Positions 42,269 to 52,546 are shown, counted from the first letter of the stretch. The stretch: DNA of 64,000 nucleotides from Pseudomonadota bacterium (GCA_021847105.1 JAJZUT010000008.1:1-64000), one strand, 5' to 3'. Made by a program: numbers and translations. Notes: a model not told the origin generated them from the sequence alone.

Positions 42269-43471
42269 TCAGAAGACTTCGAAGATGCCCGCAGCACCCA
42301 TGCCGGTGCCGATACACATGGTCACCATACCGTAGCCCTTCTGCCCTTTGTGGCGCATGCCGTGGACCAGCGTCGCGGTGCGGATTGCGCCCGTCGCCCC
42401 GAGCGGGTGACCGAGTGCAATCGCCCCACCGTGCGGATTGACGCGCGCCGGATCGAGGCCGAGATCGCGAATCACCGCGAGGGACTGCGCGGCGAAGGCT
42501 TCATTGAGCTCGATCCACTGCAGTGCATCCTGTTTCAGTCCAGCTGCGGCCAGCGCCGCCGGCACCGCCTCCTTCGGTCCGATGCCCATGATCGCCGGAG
42601 GGACGCCCTTGACCGCAAAGGTCACGTAACGTGCCAGCGGCGTCAGATTGAAACGCTTCAGTGCGGCGGCCGAGACGAGCACAACGGCGGCCGCACCGTC
42701 GGAGGTCTGGGAGCTGTTGCCCGCCGTCACGCTCCCCTTAGCATCGAAGACCGGCTTCAGCCGCGCGAGCGCCTCAAGTGAAGTGTCCGCCCGCGGTCCT
42801 TCATCCTCACCGAGGCGCTTGCGCACCGTGCGCACCTCGGCCGTGGCCAGATCTGGCGTGCGGTAAGTCACCTCAAGCGGGGAAATCTCCGCACTGAAAC
42901 CGCCGCTGGCACGTGCCGCGAGCGCACGCCGGTGCGATTCGAGCGCGAACGCGTCCTGATCCTCGCGGGAGACACGCCACTGACTGGCGACCTTCTCGGC
43001 CGTAATGCCCATGCCGTAGGCGATCGCATAGTTCTCTTCCCGCTCGAACACCCGTGGGTTGAGCGCAACTTTGTTGCCCATCATGGGTACCATGGACATC
43101 GACTCGGCCCCGCCTGCGATCACCACGTCGGCCTCGCCCAGACGAATGCGATCGGCCGCAATCTGCACGGCATTCAGTCCCGAGGAGCAGTAGCGGTTCA
43201 CCGTGACGCCCGGCACCGTGTCTGGCAGTCCGGCCAGCAACGCCGCCACTCGCGCCATGTTCAGACCCTGCTCGGCCTCGGGGAATGCGCAGCCGACCAC
43301 CACGTCCTCGACCTGCGCCGGCTCGATCGTCGGCACCTGTGCAAGCGCACTCGTGAGCGCATGCACCAGCAGATCATCCGGGCGCACCTGACGCAGCATT
43401 CCGCGCGGCGCCTTGCCAACCGGCGTGCGACTCGCCGCTACGATGTAAGCGTCTTGAATCTGTTTGGTCAT
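42269..43471 (-). CDS. fadA: Acetyl-CoA C-acyltransferase (thiolase)
   Basis: A 400-residue thiolase. All three catalytic positions are present: nucleophile C95 in NRYCSSGL, H355 in ALGHPLGATG, and C386 in MCIGTGMG. It cleaves 3-oxoacyl-CoA with CoA in the last step of beta-oxidation. ATG 43471 begins exactly at the family N-terminus and lies 22 nt after the upstream HAD/ECH stop; the longer frame to 43630 overlaps that gene. Could also serve the terminal thiolytic step of phenylacetate breakdown, since no paaJ is in the paa run. Confidence 0.92.
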   Translation of the reverse strand: MTKQIQDAYIVAASRTPVGKAPRGMLRQVRPDDLLVHALTSALAQVPTIEPAQVEDVVVGCAFPEAEQGLNMARVAALLAGLPDTVPGVTVNRYCSSGLNAVQIAADRIRLGEADVVIAGGAESMSMVPMMGNKVALNPRVFEREENYAIAYGMGITAEKVASQWRVSREDQDAFALESHRRALAARASGGFSAEISPLEVTYRTPDLATAEVRTVRKRLGEDEGPRADTSLEALARLKPVFDAKGSVTAGNSSQTSDGAAAVVLVSAAALKRFNLTPLARYVTFAVKGVPPAIMGIGPKEAVPAALAAAGLKQDALQWIELNEAFAAQSLAVIRDLGLDPARVNPHGGAIALGHPLGATGAIRTATLVHGMRHKGQKGYGMVTMCIGTGMGAAGIFEVF

Positions 43472-43493
43472 GACGGAAATCTCCCTCGCCGCC

Positions 43494-45863
43494 TCAATTG
43501 CGCAGCGGCTTGCCGGTCTTGAGCGTGTGCGCGATGCGTTCCTGGGTCTTTGGATTGGCGAGCAGCGCGAGGAAATGGCGCCGTTCGAGTGCCAGGAGCC
43601 AGGACTCGTCCACCTCGGTGCCGGCCTCAAGGTCGCCGCCGGTCATCACCTCGGCAATGCGTACGCCGATCTCGAAGTCATACGCGCTGATGAAGTGTCC
43701 TTCCAACATGTTCACCAGCTGCGATTTGATCGAGGCGGCTCCCGTGCGCCCGGCGATTGCAAAGCGCGCCCCCGGCAGCGGCGGCCGGTAGCCACTCTCC
43801 GCGAGCGCGAGCGCTTGCTGCTTGGCCACATAAAGCAACTCGTCGGGGTTGAACACCACCACGTCGCTGTCGCGCAGATAGCCCGCCTGCCGCGCCTCGA
43901 GCGCGCTGCCGGCCACCTTCGCCGTCGCAACCGCCAAGTAGTACTCCTTCAGCGCGGCCAGCACGTCACCGCGGCTCTCGCGCGCGGCGCGGCGGGCCAG
44001 CTCTTTGCAGCCCCCGCCGCCCGGCAGCAGCCCCACTCCGGCCTCGACCAGGCCGATGTACGACTCGAGCGCAGCGACCACCCGGTCGCAGTGCATCACG
44101 AACTCGCAGCCACCGCCGAACACGTAACCCTGCGTCGCGGCAACGGTCGGAATGAGGCTGTAGCGCAACCGCATCGAAGTGCTCTGAAATCGGGCGATGA
44201 CAGCCTCGATCGTGGCCCAGTCGCCGGCGGCGACCGCCGGGCGCAACGCCTCGAGGTTCGCACCCACCGAGAACGGCGGCTCGCTCTGCCAGAGCACCAG
44301 CGCCCGGTAACGCGCCTCGGCCAAATCGATCGCCTGGTTCAAACCCTCGAGCGCCTCGGGACTGATCGAATGGGCCTTGGTGTGCAGCGAGGCCACGAGC
44401 ACCCCATCGCCCGTAGTGAACGCCCGCACCGCCGGATTCTCGTACACGGTCTCACCCAGCTCGCGGCGCTCTGTGCCGAGCGCCACCGGGGCCAGCTGGC
44501 GCCGATACACCGGCAGCGACGAGCGCGGCACAAGGGCATTGCCGGCTGCATCGTAGGAGCCTTCGGGGAAATGCACGCCGGTGCGCTCGACGGCATGGAC
44601 CCATTGCGGCAGCGGCACGCCCGCGAGCGTCTCGCCGGTGCGGATGTCCTCCTCGATCCATCCCGCCACGCGTGCCCAGCCGGCGGCCTGCCACAGCTCA
44701 AACGGCCCGCGCTGCCAGCCAAAGCCCCAGCGCATCGCCAGATCGATGTCACGCGCCGAATGCGCGATGTCCGCCAAGTGATGGGCAATGTAATGGAACG
44801 TGTCGCGCAGGCACGCCCAGAGAAACTTTCCCTGCGGGTGCGCGCTCGCACGCAGCGCGGCAAAGCGCTCGCCAACGTCCTTGATGGCAAGGATCTCGAG
44901 CACGGCTGCCTCGGCCGGCTGCCCGGCCGGCACATGCGCGCCGCTCGTCGGATCGAGCACCAGCAAATCGCGGCCCTTCTTCTGATAGATGCCGCTGCGG
45001 CTCTTGGCTCCGAGTGCACCGGCGGCGATCAGCTTCTCGAGCCACGGCGGGGCGGCATACAGCCCCCGCCACGGATCGTCCGGCAGGCCCTCGCGCATGG
45101 TGCGCACCACGTGCACGAACGTGTCGAGTCCGACCACATCGGCGGTACGGAACGTGGCGGACTTGGGCCGTCCGAGTTTCGGTCCGGTCAACTCATCGAC
45201 CACATCGAATCGCAGGCCGTACTTCGCCGCATTGGCGAGCGTGGCGAGCATCGAGAACACCCCAACGCGGTTGGCGACAAAATTCGGGGTGTCCTTGGCC
45301 CGGATCACACCCTTGCCGAGCGTGGTGACGAGGAACGTCTCCAGATGATCGAGCATCGCCGGATCGGAGGCATCACAGGGGATGAGCTCGGCGAGGCGCA
45401 TGTAGCGCGGCGGGTTGAAGAAATGCACGCCGCAAAAGCGCCGGTGCAGCGCCGCAGGGCAGGCCCCGGCCAACGCCTCGATCGAAAGCCCCGAGGTGTT
45501 GGTTGCGAGGATCGCGTGTGCGGCCAGCGCCGGAGTGATCTTCTGGTACAGCTCGCGCTTCCAGTCGAGCCGCTCGGCGATCGCCTCGATCACGAGGTCG
45601 CACTCAGCGAGCCGCCCGAGATCCTGCGCATAGTTGGCCGGCTGGATGAACGAATCAGCGCCGATGGAGGCGAGCGGCGCCGGCTGCTGCTTGCGCAAGG
45701 CGGCGAGCGCCTTGTGAACGATGCCGCTGCCACCCTCGGGGTCGGCCAGATCGTACAGGATCGTCGGCACCTGCGCGTTCACCAAGTGAGCGGCAATCTG
45801 CGCGCCCATCACGCCCGCCCCGAGCACGGCCACCTTGCGTATGTTGAAATTTGTCTCAGACAT
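43494..45863 (-). CDS. 3-hydroxyacyl-CoA dehydrogenase / enoyl-CoA hydratase (FadN-type order)
   Basis: A 789-residue bifunctional enzyme with the dehydrogenase first. NAD-binding VAVLGAGVMGAQIAAHLVNA is at residues 10-29, followed by LATNTSGLSIEAL, HFFNPPRYMRLAELIP (catalytic His) and FVANRVGVFSML; a second dehydrogenase C-terminal domain lies near 320-400. The crotonase domain follows from about 480 (SLHTKAHSISPEALEGLNQA, VGANLEALRPAV, YVFGGGCEFVMHCDRVVAAL). This order is that of FadN, opposite to FadB/FadJ. Start at ATG 45863. It lies 84 nt downstream of the TetR gene and upstream of fadA, probably in one fatty-acid operon. Confidence 0.9.
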   Translation of the reverse strand: MSETNFNIRKVAVLGAGVMGAQIAAHLVNAQVPTILYDLADPEGGSGIVHKALAALRKQQPAPLASIGADSFIQPANYAQDLGRLAECDLVIEAIAERLDWKRELYQKITPALAAHAILATNTSGLSIEALAGACPAALHRRFCGVHFFNPPRYMRLAELIPCDASDPAMLDHLETFLVTTLGKGVIRAKDTPNFVANRVGVFSMLATLANAAKYGLRFDVVDELTGPKLGRPKSATFRTADVVGLDTFVHVVRTMREGLPDDPWRGLYAAPPWLEKLIAAGALGAKSRSGIYQKKGRDLLVLDPTSGAHVPAGQPAEAAVLEILAIKDVGERFAALRASAHPQGKFLWACLRDTFHYIAHHLADIAHSARDIDLAMRWGFGWQRGPFELWQAAGWARVAGWIEEDIRTGETLAGVPLPQWVHAVERTGVHFPEGSYDAAGNALVPRSSLPVYRRQLAPVALGTERRELGETVYENPAVRAFTTGDGVLVASLHTKAHSISPEALEGLNQAIDLAEARYRALVLWQSEPPFSVGANLEALRPAVAAGDWATIEAVIARFQSTSMRLRYSLIPTVAATQGYVFGGGCEFVMHCDRVVAALESYIGLVEAGVGLLPGGGGCKELARRAARESRGDVLAALKEYYLAVATAKVAGSALEARQAGYLRDSDVVVFNPDELLYVAKQQALALAESGYRPPLPGARFAIAGRTGAASIKSQLVNMLEGHFISAYDFEIGVRIAEVMTGGDLEAGTEVDESWLLALERRHFLALLANPKTQERIAHTLKTGKPLRN

Positions 45864-45947
45864 GACATCCCCTACTGCTGCGCTCCGCCGGGCCAGAACG
45901 CTCATTGCGCGGCCCGGCGAGAGCCGCCCACGACACCCGCCGCACCT

Positions 45948-46649
45948 TCAGTCCGCGGCTGGACTGCCGCTCGGCGCGGCTCTCATGCCCGCCACCACGA
46001 ACGGCACCACATGCTTGACGATCAGATCCGGATCGCGCGCCGAGACCGCCGAGCGGCCAAAGAGTTTCAGAATGTCGTTGCCGGCGAAAGCGTGGAACAT
46101 CACGCTGAATCCGAGGTGCAGCCGCCAGACGACCTCCTCGTCCGAGAGCCCCGGCAGCGCGCGCCCGAGCGCCGCGGTATAACGGCTCACCAGGTGCCCC
46201 CAGTCGCGCGAGAGCGTCTCGCGCAGCTGCCGGTGATTCTCGACCAGCACTCGCGAGAACAGACGGACGAACACCGCCCCGCCGCGCAGCGGATCTTTCG
46301 ACAGCGCCAACGCCGGCCGTACGTAGCACATCACGACCGAGGTCACGTCGAGGCTCGCCTCGCCGCCGGCGACCTGCGCCTCAAGCGCATCGAGCTGACG
46401 CAGACACTCCCGCGCCCAGGGAGCAAAGCGGCGCGCAAACACCGCCTCGAACAGGGCGTCCTTGGAGCGGAAATGATAATTCACCGCCGCCAGATTGACC
46501 CCGGCCTGCTGGGTGATCAGCCGCAGCGAGGTGGCTTCGAGCCCGAGTTCCACGAACAGCCCCTCGGCCGCGTCGAGAATCCGCGTCGCGGTCTCGGAGT
46601 ACTTCGGCACACGCTCTCCATCGTCATCAGACAGGAACGATGCTTTCAT
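45948..46649 (-). CDS. TetR/AcrR-family regulator, PsrA/FadR-like
   Basis: A 233-residue TetR protein. N-terminal helix-turn-helix: SETATRILDAAEGLFVELGL, then LRLITQQAGVNLAAVNYHFRSKDALFEAVFARR (residues about 18-72), typical of the DUF1956/PsrA-like subset. The C-terminal ligand domain contains MCYVRPALALSKDP and FHAFAGND. AGGAG lies 4 nt before ATG 46649. The CAAAC-N4-GTTT element just upstream resembles known PsrA operators, and its gene lies within a beta-oxidation cluster, so long-chain acyl compounds are the likely ligand. Confidence 0.85.
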   Translation of the reverse strand: MKASFLSDDDGERVPKYSETATRILDAAEGLFVELGLEATSLRLITQQAGVNLAAVNYHFRSKDALFEAVFARRFAPWARECLRQLDALEAQVAGGEASLDVTSVVMCYVRPALALSKDPLRGGAVFVRLFSRVLVENHRQLRETLSRDWGHLVSRYTAALGRALPGLSDEEVVWRLHLGFSVMFHAFAGNDILKLFGRSAVSARDPDLIVKHVVPFVVAGMRAAPSGSPAAD

Positions 46650-46662
46650 TGGCTCCTTGCCT

Positions 46663-46688
46663 CAAACATATGTTTTAAACGTACATTT
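46663..46688. promoter_or_regulatory. PsrA-like operator pair before the TetR gene
   Basis: CAAACATATGTTT (46663-46675) holds a perfect AAACATATGTTT palindrome and is followed by AAACGTACATTT (46677-46688), a second imperfect copy. PsrA in pseudomonads binds (G/C)AAAC-N2-4-GTTT(G/C). The sites lie 14 nt before the TetR start and directly after the upstream hydratase gene, suggesting autoregulation of the downstream operon. Confidence 0.65.
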
Positions 46689-46691
46689 ATT

Positions 46692-48800
46692 TTAATTCGA
46701 GGTCAAGGCCGCGGCTGCGCCGCACTCGGACCAGCTGCCCGCTCGCGCGGCCTCGATCAAGCGCTCGGCAGGTCGCCACCGCCGGCCGTGCGTCGGCGCG
46801 AGCCGCTCAAGCGTCGCAATCACGGCATCGAGCCCCTCCCGCTCGGCCCAATACATCGGACCGCCTTTGTAGGCCGGAAACCCGTAGCCATGAATGTAAA
46901 CCACGTCGATGTCGCCTGAGCGCAGGGCAATGCCCTCGGCGAGGATCTTCGCCCCCTCATTAACGAGGGGATGCAGCAGGCGGGCGAGGATTTCTTCATC
47001 CCCCACGACGCGCCGCTCGATGCCGAGCTCGCGTGAGACCGACTCGATCAGCGCGAGTGTCTCGGGACTGTGACGACGTTTGCCGCCTTCGTACCGATAA
47101 AAGCCGTGCCCGCTCTTACGCCCCAGCCGCCCCTCGGCGACCATGCGCTCGAGAATCGGGGACCAACGCTCATCGGGCGGCAAGGTCCGATTGCGCCGGA
47201 TCGCCCAGCCGACATCGTTGCCCGCCAGATCGCGCATCGCGAGTGGTCCCATCGCGAACCCGAATCGCTCGATCACCGCATCGACCTGCTCGGGCGTTGC
47301 GCCTTCCTCGAGCAACCGCTCCGCCTGCGCCCCGTAGTACTGCAACATGCGGTTACCGATGAACCCATCACAGTTGCCGGCGAGCACGGCGATCTTGCCG
47401 AGCTGGCGCGCGAGCGCCATGACCGTAGCGAGGGCCTGGGGCGAACTTCGCTCGCCGCGCACGTTTTCCATCAACTTCATCACGTGGGCCGGACTGAAGA
47501 AGTGGGTACCGACCACCTGCTGCGGCCGACGCGTCGCCGCGGCCAACCGATCGATGTCGAGCGTGGAGGTATTGCTGGCGAGAATGGCATGGGACGGTGT
47601 GCTGCGATCGAGCCGCTCGAACACCTCGCGCTTCAGAACCGGATCCTCAAACACCGCCTCAATGGCGATGTCGACGTCCCCGAGCGAACCATAGTCCACC
47701 GAAGTCCCGATGCGCTCGAGCGCCGCCTCGGCCTGCTCGCGCGTCACTCGACCGCGCGCAACGGCCTGCGCGTAGAGCTCCCGGATGTGCGCGACGCCCC
47801 GTGCGAGCGCCGCATCCGATACGTCCAGCAGTATGACCGGGAGCCCGGCACTGGCAAAGCACATCGCAATGCCCGCCCCCATGGTCCCTGCTCCAACGAT
47901 CGCGGCCCGGCGAATCGGCAAAGGCGTCACGTCGGCACCGATTCCCGGAATTTTACGCGCGGCTCGCTCGGCGTGAAACACGTGCATCAGCGCCTCGCGC
48001 TGCGGGCTGTCGCGACACTCGAGGTAATATTGGCGCTCCAGCTCAAAAGCCGCGCGCGGCGTGCGCGTGCAGGCCGCCTCGATCGCATCCACGATGCGCC
48101 AGGGCGCAAGCTGACCGCGGTACCGGTGCGCATTCGCCGTGCGCCACGACTCGAACAGCGTCGGATCCACCTGAGCGATCTTGTCCTCGCGCTGACTCGC
48201 CAGCACCGGCATCCCCTCGCTCGCAAGACGGCGCGCGTGAGCGATCGCCGCCGCGCGCGTGTCGGCGGCGAGTGCATCGATCAGGCCGAGCGCGAGCGCC
48301 CGCTCGGCGGGCAGTGCCTCACCGGTGGTGATGGCCTGCAGCGCCGCCTGCGGACCGGCGAGTCGGGTGAAGCGCTGCGTGCCACCGGCGCCCGGAATCA
48401 GCCCGAGTTTGACCTCCGGCAGGCCCACTCGCGCCTGCGGCGCGGCGAGGCGCGCGTGGCAGGTGAGCGCCAGCTCGAACCCGCCGCCGAGAGCCACCCC
48501 CTCGATCGCGGCCACGATCGGCTTGGCGAACGCCTCGATCTGCGCCAGCACATCGAGAAGAATCGGTGGCGTGAAGCTCGCTCCGGAGGCGATTTCGTTG
48601 ATGTCGGCGCCGGCGGGGAAGCTGCCTCCTGCACCGCTGATCACCACCGCCTTGACGGCCGGATCCTGCGCAGCTCGGTCGAGACCAGCCGCCAGTGTCG
48701 TGCGCACTTCGTGGCTGAGCGCATTGACCGGCGGATGATCGATCTCGAGCACTGCGACATCATCGTCGCACTGGAAATGCGTCGGCACGGACTTCCCCAC
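46692..48800 (-). CDS. Enoyl-CoA hydratase / 3-hydroxyacyl-CoA dehydrogenase (FadJ/FadB order)
   Basis: A 702-residue multifunctional beta-oxidation enzyme with the crotonase domain first: ISGAGGSFPAGADINEIASG and EGVALGGGFELALTCHARLA, then VKLGLIPGAGGTQRFTRLAG with both catalytic Glu. The dehydrogenase follows from about residue 298 (AAIVGAGTMGAGIAMCFASA, LASNTSTLDIDRLA, HFFSPAHVMKLMENV, GNCDGFIGNRML). The C-terminal domain ends DVVYIHGYGFPAYKGGPMYW. It is the second such fusion within 3 kb and differs in domain order from the other. GTG start at 48800 is set by the family N-terminus. Confidence 0.92.
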   Translation of the reverse strand: MGKSVPTHFQCDDDVAVLEIDHPPVNALSHEVRTTLAAGLDRAAQDPAVKAVVISGAGGSFPAGADINEIASGASFTPPILLDVLAQIEAFAKPIVAAIEGVALGGGFELALTCHARLAAPQARVGLPEVKLGLIPGAGGTQRFTRLAGPQAALQAITTGEALPAERALALGLIDALAADTRAAAIAHARRLASEGMPVLASQREDKIAQVDPTLFESWRTANAHRYRGQLAPWRIVDAIEAACTRTPRAAFELERQYYLECRDSPQREALMHVFHAERAARKIPGIGADVTPLPIRRAAIVGAGTMGAGIAMCFASAGLPVILLDVSDAALARGVAHIRELYAQAVARGRVTREQAEAALERIGTSVDYGSLGDVDIAIEAVFEDPVLKREVFERLDRSTPSHAILASNTSTLDIDRLAAATRRPQQVVGTHFFSPAHVMKLMENVRGERSSPQALATVMALARQLGKIAVLAGNCDGFIGNRMLQYYGAQAERLLEEGATPEQVDAVIERFGFAMGPLAMRDLAGNDVGWAIRRNRTLPPDERWSPILERMVAEGRLGRKSGHGFYRYEGGKRRHSPETLALIESVSRELGIERRVVGDEEILARLLHPLVNEGAKILAEGIALRSGDIDVVYIHGYGFPAYKGGPMYWAEREGLDAVIATLERLAPTHGRRWRPAERLIEAARAGSWSECGAAAALTSN

Positions 48801-48853
48801 TGCACGGATCCGCCGATGTTAGCGCGCCGCGATGCGCCGATCGAGCCTCCCGC

Positions 48854-50737
48854 TCAGCTGATGATCTTGCGCGCGCTGAGCGCCTCGAGCACCCGACGAG
48901 CCTCCTCCTCCGGACCCAGCGGACTCGGATCGAGCACAATCTCCGCGGATTCAGGCGCCTCGTACGGCGAATCAATGCCGGTGAAGTTCTTGATCTTCCC
49001 CTCGAGTGCGCGCGCGTAGAGACCTTTCGGATCACGCCGCTTGCACTCCTCGATCGGCGTGTCGACGAACACTTCGATGAACTCGCCCGCCTCGACCAAC
49101 TCACGCACCATGCGCCGCTCGGCGCGAAATGGCGAGATGAACGAGCACAGCACGATCAACCCCGCGTCGACGAACAGCTTGGCCACCTCGCCCACCCGGC
49201 GGATGTTCTCGACGCGATCGGCATCCGTAAAGCCAAGGTCACGATTCAGACCGTGCCGGACATTGTCACCGTCGAGCAGGTAGGTGTGCACGCCGCGCGC
49301 ATGCAGCTCGCGTGCGACGATGTTGGCAATGGTGCTCTTGCCGGAGCCCGAGAGTCCGGTGAACCACAGGATGGCCGGCCGGTGGCCATTCAAGTGCACG
49401 CGCGCCGCTTTGTCGACGAGCAACGCCTGCCGATGGATATTGGTTGCGCGGCGCAATCCGAAACTGATCATCCCGGCGCCCGCGGTCGCATTCGTAAACC
49501 GGTCGATCAGCACAAACGCACCCGTGGCGCGGTTGTCGGCGTACGCATCGAGCGCAACCGGCGTCGCCGTCGAGAGATTGCAGAAGCCGATTTCGTTCAG
49601 ACCGAGCGTCTTGGCCGCAATGTGCTCCAGCGTGTTGACGTCCGTCTTGTGCTTCAGGCTCGTCACCCGCGCCGGCACGTAGCGCGTACCGATCCGCATC
49701 AGATACGAGCGTCCCGGCAACATCGGCTCCTCGATCATCCACAGCACCTCGGCTGCGAACTGATCGACCACTTCCGGTCGTGCGTCCGAGTGCGCCAGCA
49801 CGTCGCCGCGGGCGACATCCACTTCATCGGCGAGCGTCAGCGTCACCGCATCTCCGGCGCGAGCTTCCGCCAGATCACCATCCGCGGTAACGATGCGCTG
49901 CACGGTACTCTCACGCCCGGACTCGGACACCGCCACCCGATCGCCCGGGCGCACCACCCCGGAGGCCACGGTGCCGGCAAAACCGCGGAAGTCCAGATTC
50001 GGCCGGTTGACCCACTGCACCGGGAAGCGCAGCGGTTTCTCCGCAAGACCTTCGCTCACATCGAGCGACTCGAGGGACTCGATCAGCGTCGGTCCGTCGT
50101 ACCAACTGGTGTGTTCGGAGCGGCGGATCACGTTATCGCCGAAACGCGCCGACAGCGGAATGCTGACGATGGAGCTGAAATTCAGCGGCGCGGCGAAGCC
50201 GAGATAATCGGCAACGATGTGATGGAAGCGTTCACCGGAGAATTCCACCAGATCGATCTTGTTGACCGCCAGCACCACATGTTTGATTCCAAGCAGCGCA
50301 CAGATGTAGCTGTGACGGCGCGTCTGGGTGAGCACGCCCTTGCGCGCATCGATCAGAATCACCGCCGCCTGGCTATTCGAGGCCCCGGTTGCCATGTTGC
50401 GCGTGTACTGCTCGTGCCCCGGGGTATCGGCGACGATGAAGGCGCGACGCGGCGTGGAGAAGAATCGATAGGCGACGTCGATCGTGATGCCCTGCTCGCG
50501 CTCGGCCTGCAGGCCATCGACGAGCAGAGCGAGATCGAGATCCTCCCCGGTGGTGCCATGCTTGCGGCTGTCTCGCTCGAGCGCGGCGAGCTGATCCTCG
50601 AGCACGAGCTGCGTATCGTAAAGCAGCCGCCCGATCAGGGTGGATTTGCCGTCATCGACCGAGCCGCAGGTGAGGAAGCGCAACAGCCCCTTGCGCTCGG
50701 CCGCGCCGCTCGCCGTGGTGTCAGAAATAGCCGTCAC
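48854..50737 (-). CDS. cysNC: Bifunctional sulfate adenylyltransferase large subunit / APS kinase
   Basis: A 627-residue fusion. The CysN GTPase part (1 to about 440) has G1 [13 protein letters not shown]3 [13 protein letters not shown] and G4 NKIDLV and powers ATP sulfurylase with CysD. The CysC kinase part (from about 450) has the P-loop [32 protein letters not shown] and [10 protein letters not shown]. It makes APS and then PAPS. Its GTG start lies 17 nt inside the cysD 3' end. This is the last gene of cysQ-cysD-cysNC. Confidence 0.96.
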   Translation of the reverse strand: MTAISDTTASGAAERKGLLRFLTCGSVDDGKSTLIGRLLYDTQLVLEDQLAALERDSRKHGTTGEDLDLALLVDGLQAEREQGITIDVAYRFFSTPRRAFIVADTPGHEQYTRNMATGASNSQAAVILIDARKGVLTQTRRHSYICALLGIKHVVLAVNKIDLVEFSGERFHHIVADYLGFAAPLNFSSIVSIPLSARFGDNVIRRSEHTSWYDGPTLIESLESLDVSEGLAEKPLRFPVQWVNRPNLDFRGFAGTVASGVVRPGDRVAVSESGRESTVQRIVTADGDLAEARAGDAVTLTLADEVDVARGDVLAHSDARPEVVDQFAAEVLWMIEEPMLPGRSYLMRIGTRYVPARVTSLKHKTDVNTLEHIAAKTLGLNEIGFCNLSTATPVALDAYADNRATGAFVLIDRFTNATAGAGMISFGLRRATNIHRQALLVDKAARVHLNGHRPAILWFTGLSGSGKSTIANIVARELHARGVHTYLLDGDNVRHGLNRDLGFTDADRVENIRRVGEVAKLFVDAGLIVLCSFISPFRAERRMVRELVEAGEFIEVFVDTPIEECKRRDPKGLYARALEGKIKNFTGIDSPYEAPESAEIVLDPSPLGPEEEARRVLEALSARKIIS

Positions 50738-51647
50738 GTTTCTTCTTCTCCATCGAGGCCGCCTCGTCGTTATCGATCAGCCGTCCGGAGCGCTCCGAGG
50801 TCCGGGTGGCGAGCATCTCGGCAATGATGTCATCGAGCGTCTCGGCTCGACTCTCAATCGCAGCGGAGAGCGGATAGCAGCCGAGCGAACGGAACCGCAC
50901 CATACGCACCTGCTCGCGCTCGCCGCTTCTCAGCGGCATGCGCTCATCGTCGCGCATGATGAGCTGCCCGTCCCGCTCGAGCACCGGCCGGGGCGCGGCA
51001 AAGTACAGCGGTACGACCGGAATGCCTTCTGCACGCGTGTACTGCCAGATATCCAGCTCGGTCCAGTTCGAGAGCGGAAAGACACGGATGGTCTCGCCCT
51101 GGTTGATCCGGGTGTTGTACAGACTCCACAGCTCCGGGCGCTGATTGCGCGGGTCCCACACATGCCCGGCGGAGCGGAATGAGAAGATACGCTCCTTGGC
51201 ACGGCTCTTTTCCTCGTCGCGCCGCGCGCCGCCGAAGGCGGCGTCGAACTGCCACTTGTCGAGCGCCTGCTTCAACGCCTCGGTCTTCATGACCTGGGTG
51301 TGCAGCTGCGAGCCGGAGCTGATCGGATTGATGCCCCGCTCGAGCCCGTCGGGATTGGTGTGCTTGAGCAGTCTCACCCCATAGTGCTCGGCGATCCGAT
51401 CGCGGTGCTCGATCATGGCGCGGAATTTCCAGCCCGTGTCGATGTGCAGCAGCGGGAACGGCGGCTTCGACGGGTAGAACGCCTTCAGCGCCAGATGCAG
51501 CATGACGCCGGAATCCTTGCCGATCGAATAGAGCATCACTGGATTGCGAAACTCGGCGACCACCTCACGCATGATGGCGATCGATTCAGACTCGAGTTGA
51601 CGCAGATGCGGCGGCAGGCTTGTGGCCGAGGAGTTGCGAGTATTCAT
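50721..51647 (-). CDS. cysD: Sulfate adenylyltransferase subunit 2
   Basis: A 308-residue PP-loop ATP sulfurylase subunit that couples to CysN GTP hydrolysis to make APS from sulfate and ATP. The PP-motif is [20 protein letters not shown] (about residue 40); [20 protein letters not shown] and [20 protein letters not shown] complete the family profile. It starts 10 nt after the cysQ stop without a clear ribosome site. Confidence 0.96.
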   Translation of the reverse strand: MNTRNSSATSLPPHLRQLESESIAIMREVVAEFRNPVMLYSIGKDSGVMLHLALKAFYPSKPPFPLLHIDTGWKFRAMIEHRDRIAEHYGVRLLKHTNPDGLERGINPISSGSQLHTQVMKTEALKQALDKWQFDAAFGGARRDEEKSRAKERIFSFRSAGHVWDPRNQRPELWSLYNTRINQGETIRVFPLSNWTELDIWQYTRAEGIPVVPLYFAAPRPVLERDGQLIMRDDERMPLRSGEREQVRMVRFRSLGCYPLSAAIESRAETLDDIIAEMLATRTSERSGRLIDNDEAASMEKKKRDGYF

Positions 51648-51657
51648 GCGCGTACGC

Positions 51658-52470
51658 TCAGGCGACCAGCGGCGTCAGTGGGATCGGCCCTGCGGCCACG
51701 AAGAAGGAGTTGCGAAAGTCCGGCTTGCCGTAGCGCAGCGCTTCCCCGCCCGGCGCGACCACCTGACCGCCCGCCGCGAGCAGCACCGCGTGTCCGGCGG
51801 CGGTGTCCCACTCCATGGTCGGTCCGAGACGCGGATACAAATCCGCCTCCCCGCTCGCCACCAGGCAGAACTTCAACGAGGAGCCGACCGATACGCGCTC
51901 GTGCACGCGATAGGCGCGCAGATATTGCTCGGTCTCGGGAGTCGCGTGCGAGCGGGAGACGACCGCCGTCAGTCCCGCCGCCGGCGCCTGGCGCACGTGC
52001 AGCGTCTCGCGCGGGCCGCCTGGGCTATCCGAGGGCGGCTGGGCGCAGCGGAACGCGCGCGCGGCCGCGACGTCACCCGCATAAAGCTGGCCGCCGACCG
52101 GCGCGTAAACCACACCGAGCACCGGAGCGCCCGCCCGTACGAGTGCAATGTTGACGGTGAAGTCGCCCCGCCGGGCGATGAACTCCTTGGTGCCATCAAG
52201 CGGATCGACCAGAAAGAACGCCTCGCCCACCACCGGGATGCGCCCCGCCGCGCAGGACTCCTCGGCCACCACCGGAATGTCCGGTGCGATGCGCGCCAGA
52301 TGCGCAAGGATAATGGCCTCGGCCGCGTGGTCGGCTTCGGTCACGGGCGTACGGTCGGCCTTCTGCTCGACGGAGCAGCCGCGCAGGTACACGGCGTGGG
52401 CCTCGCGGCCAGCGGCCACCGCCACGGGCAGCAGTGCCTCGAGTAGTGCGGAATCGGCAATCGGGGGCAC
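51658..52470 (-). CDS. cysQ: 3'(2'),5'-bisphosphate nucleotidase CysQ
   Basis: A 270-residue inositol-monophosphatase-fold enzyme removing the 3'-phosphate from PAP, the by-product of PAPS use. Mg sites are visible in [21 protein letters not shown] and [17 protein letters not shown]. First gene of the cysQDNC run; GTG start at 52470. No CATAACC-type element like that of cysI and cysH is found upstream, so its promoter may be controlled differently. Confidence 0.93.
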   Translation of the reverse strand: MPPIADSALLEALLPVAVAAGREAHAVYLRGCSVEQKADRTPVTEADHAAEAIILAHLARIAPDIPVVAEESCAAGRIPVVGEAFFLVDPLDGTKEFIARRGDFTVNIALVRAGAPVLGVVYAPVGGQLYAGDVAAARAFRCAQPPSDSPGGPRETLHVRQAPAAGLTAVVSRSHATPETEQYLRAYRVHERVSVGSSLKFCLVASGEADLYPRLGPTMEWDTAAGHAVLLAAGGQVVAPGGEALRYGKPDFRNSFFVAAGPIPLTPLVA

Positions 52471-52508
52471 GGGATCGATCCGTTGGAAAACCAGCGCCCA
52501 AGTCTACA

Positions 52509-52546
52509 CAAAGCCGCACCTGGTAAGTCCGCCAGGCGCGGCTTTG
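52509..52546 (-). terminator. Hairpin after the YceI gene
   Basis: 15-bp inverted repeat CAAAGCCGC(A/G)CCTGG with an 8-nt loop; the single mismatch becomes a G-U pair on the minus-strand transcript, making a continuous stem there. It lies 80 nt after the YceI stop and 38 nt before cysQ, so it likely separates the two. No long U-run follows. Confidence 0.55.

Noticed and set aside
43464..46919. Very long open frame (1151 codons) on the plus strand
   Set aside because: It is the complement of the thiolase/FadN/TetR genes; its translation is Arg/His/Gln-rich with no family resemblance, as G/C-rich antisense frames usually are.
47070..49019. 649-codon plus-strand frame over the FadJ-like gene
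   Set aside because: Shadow of a gene with full catalytic motifs on the other strand.
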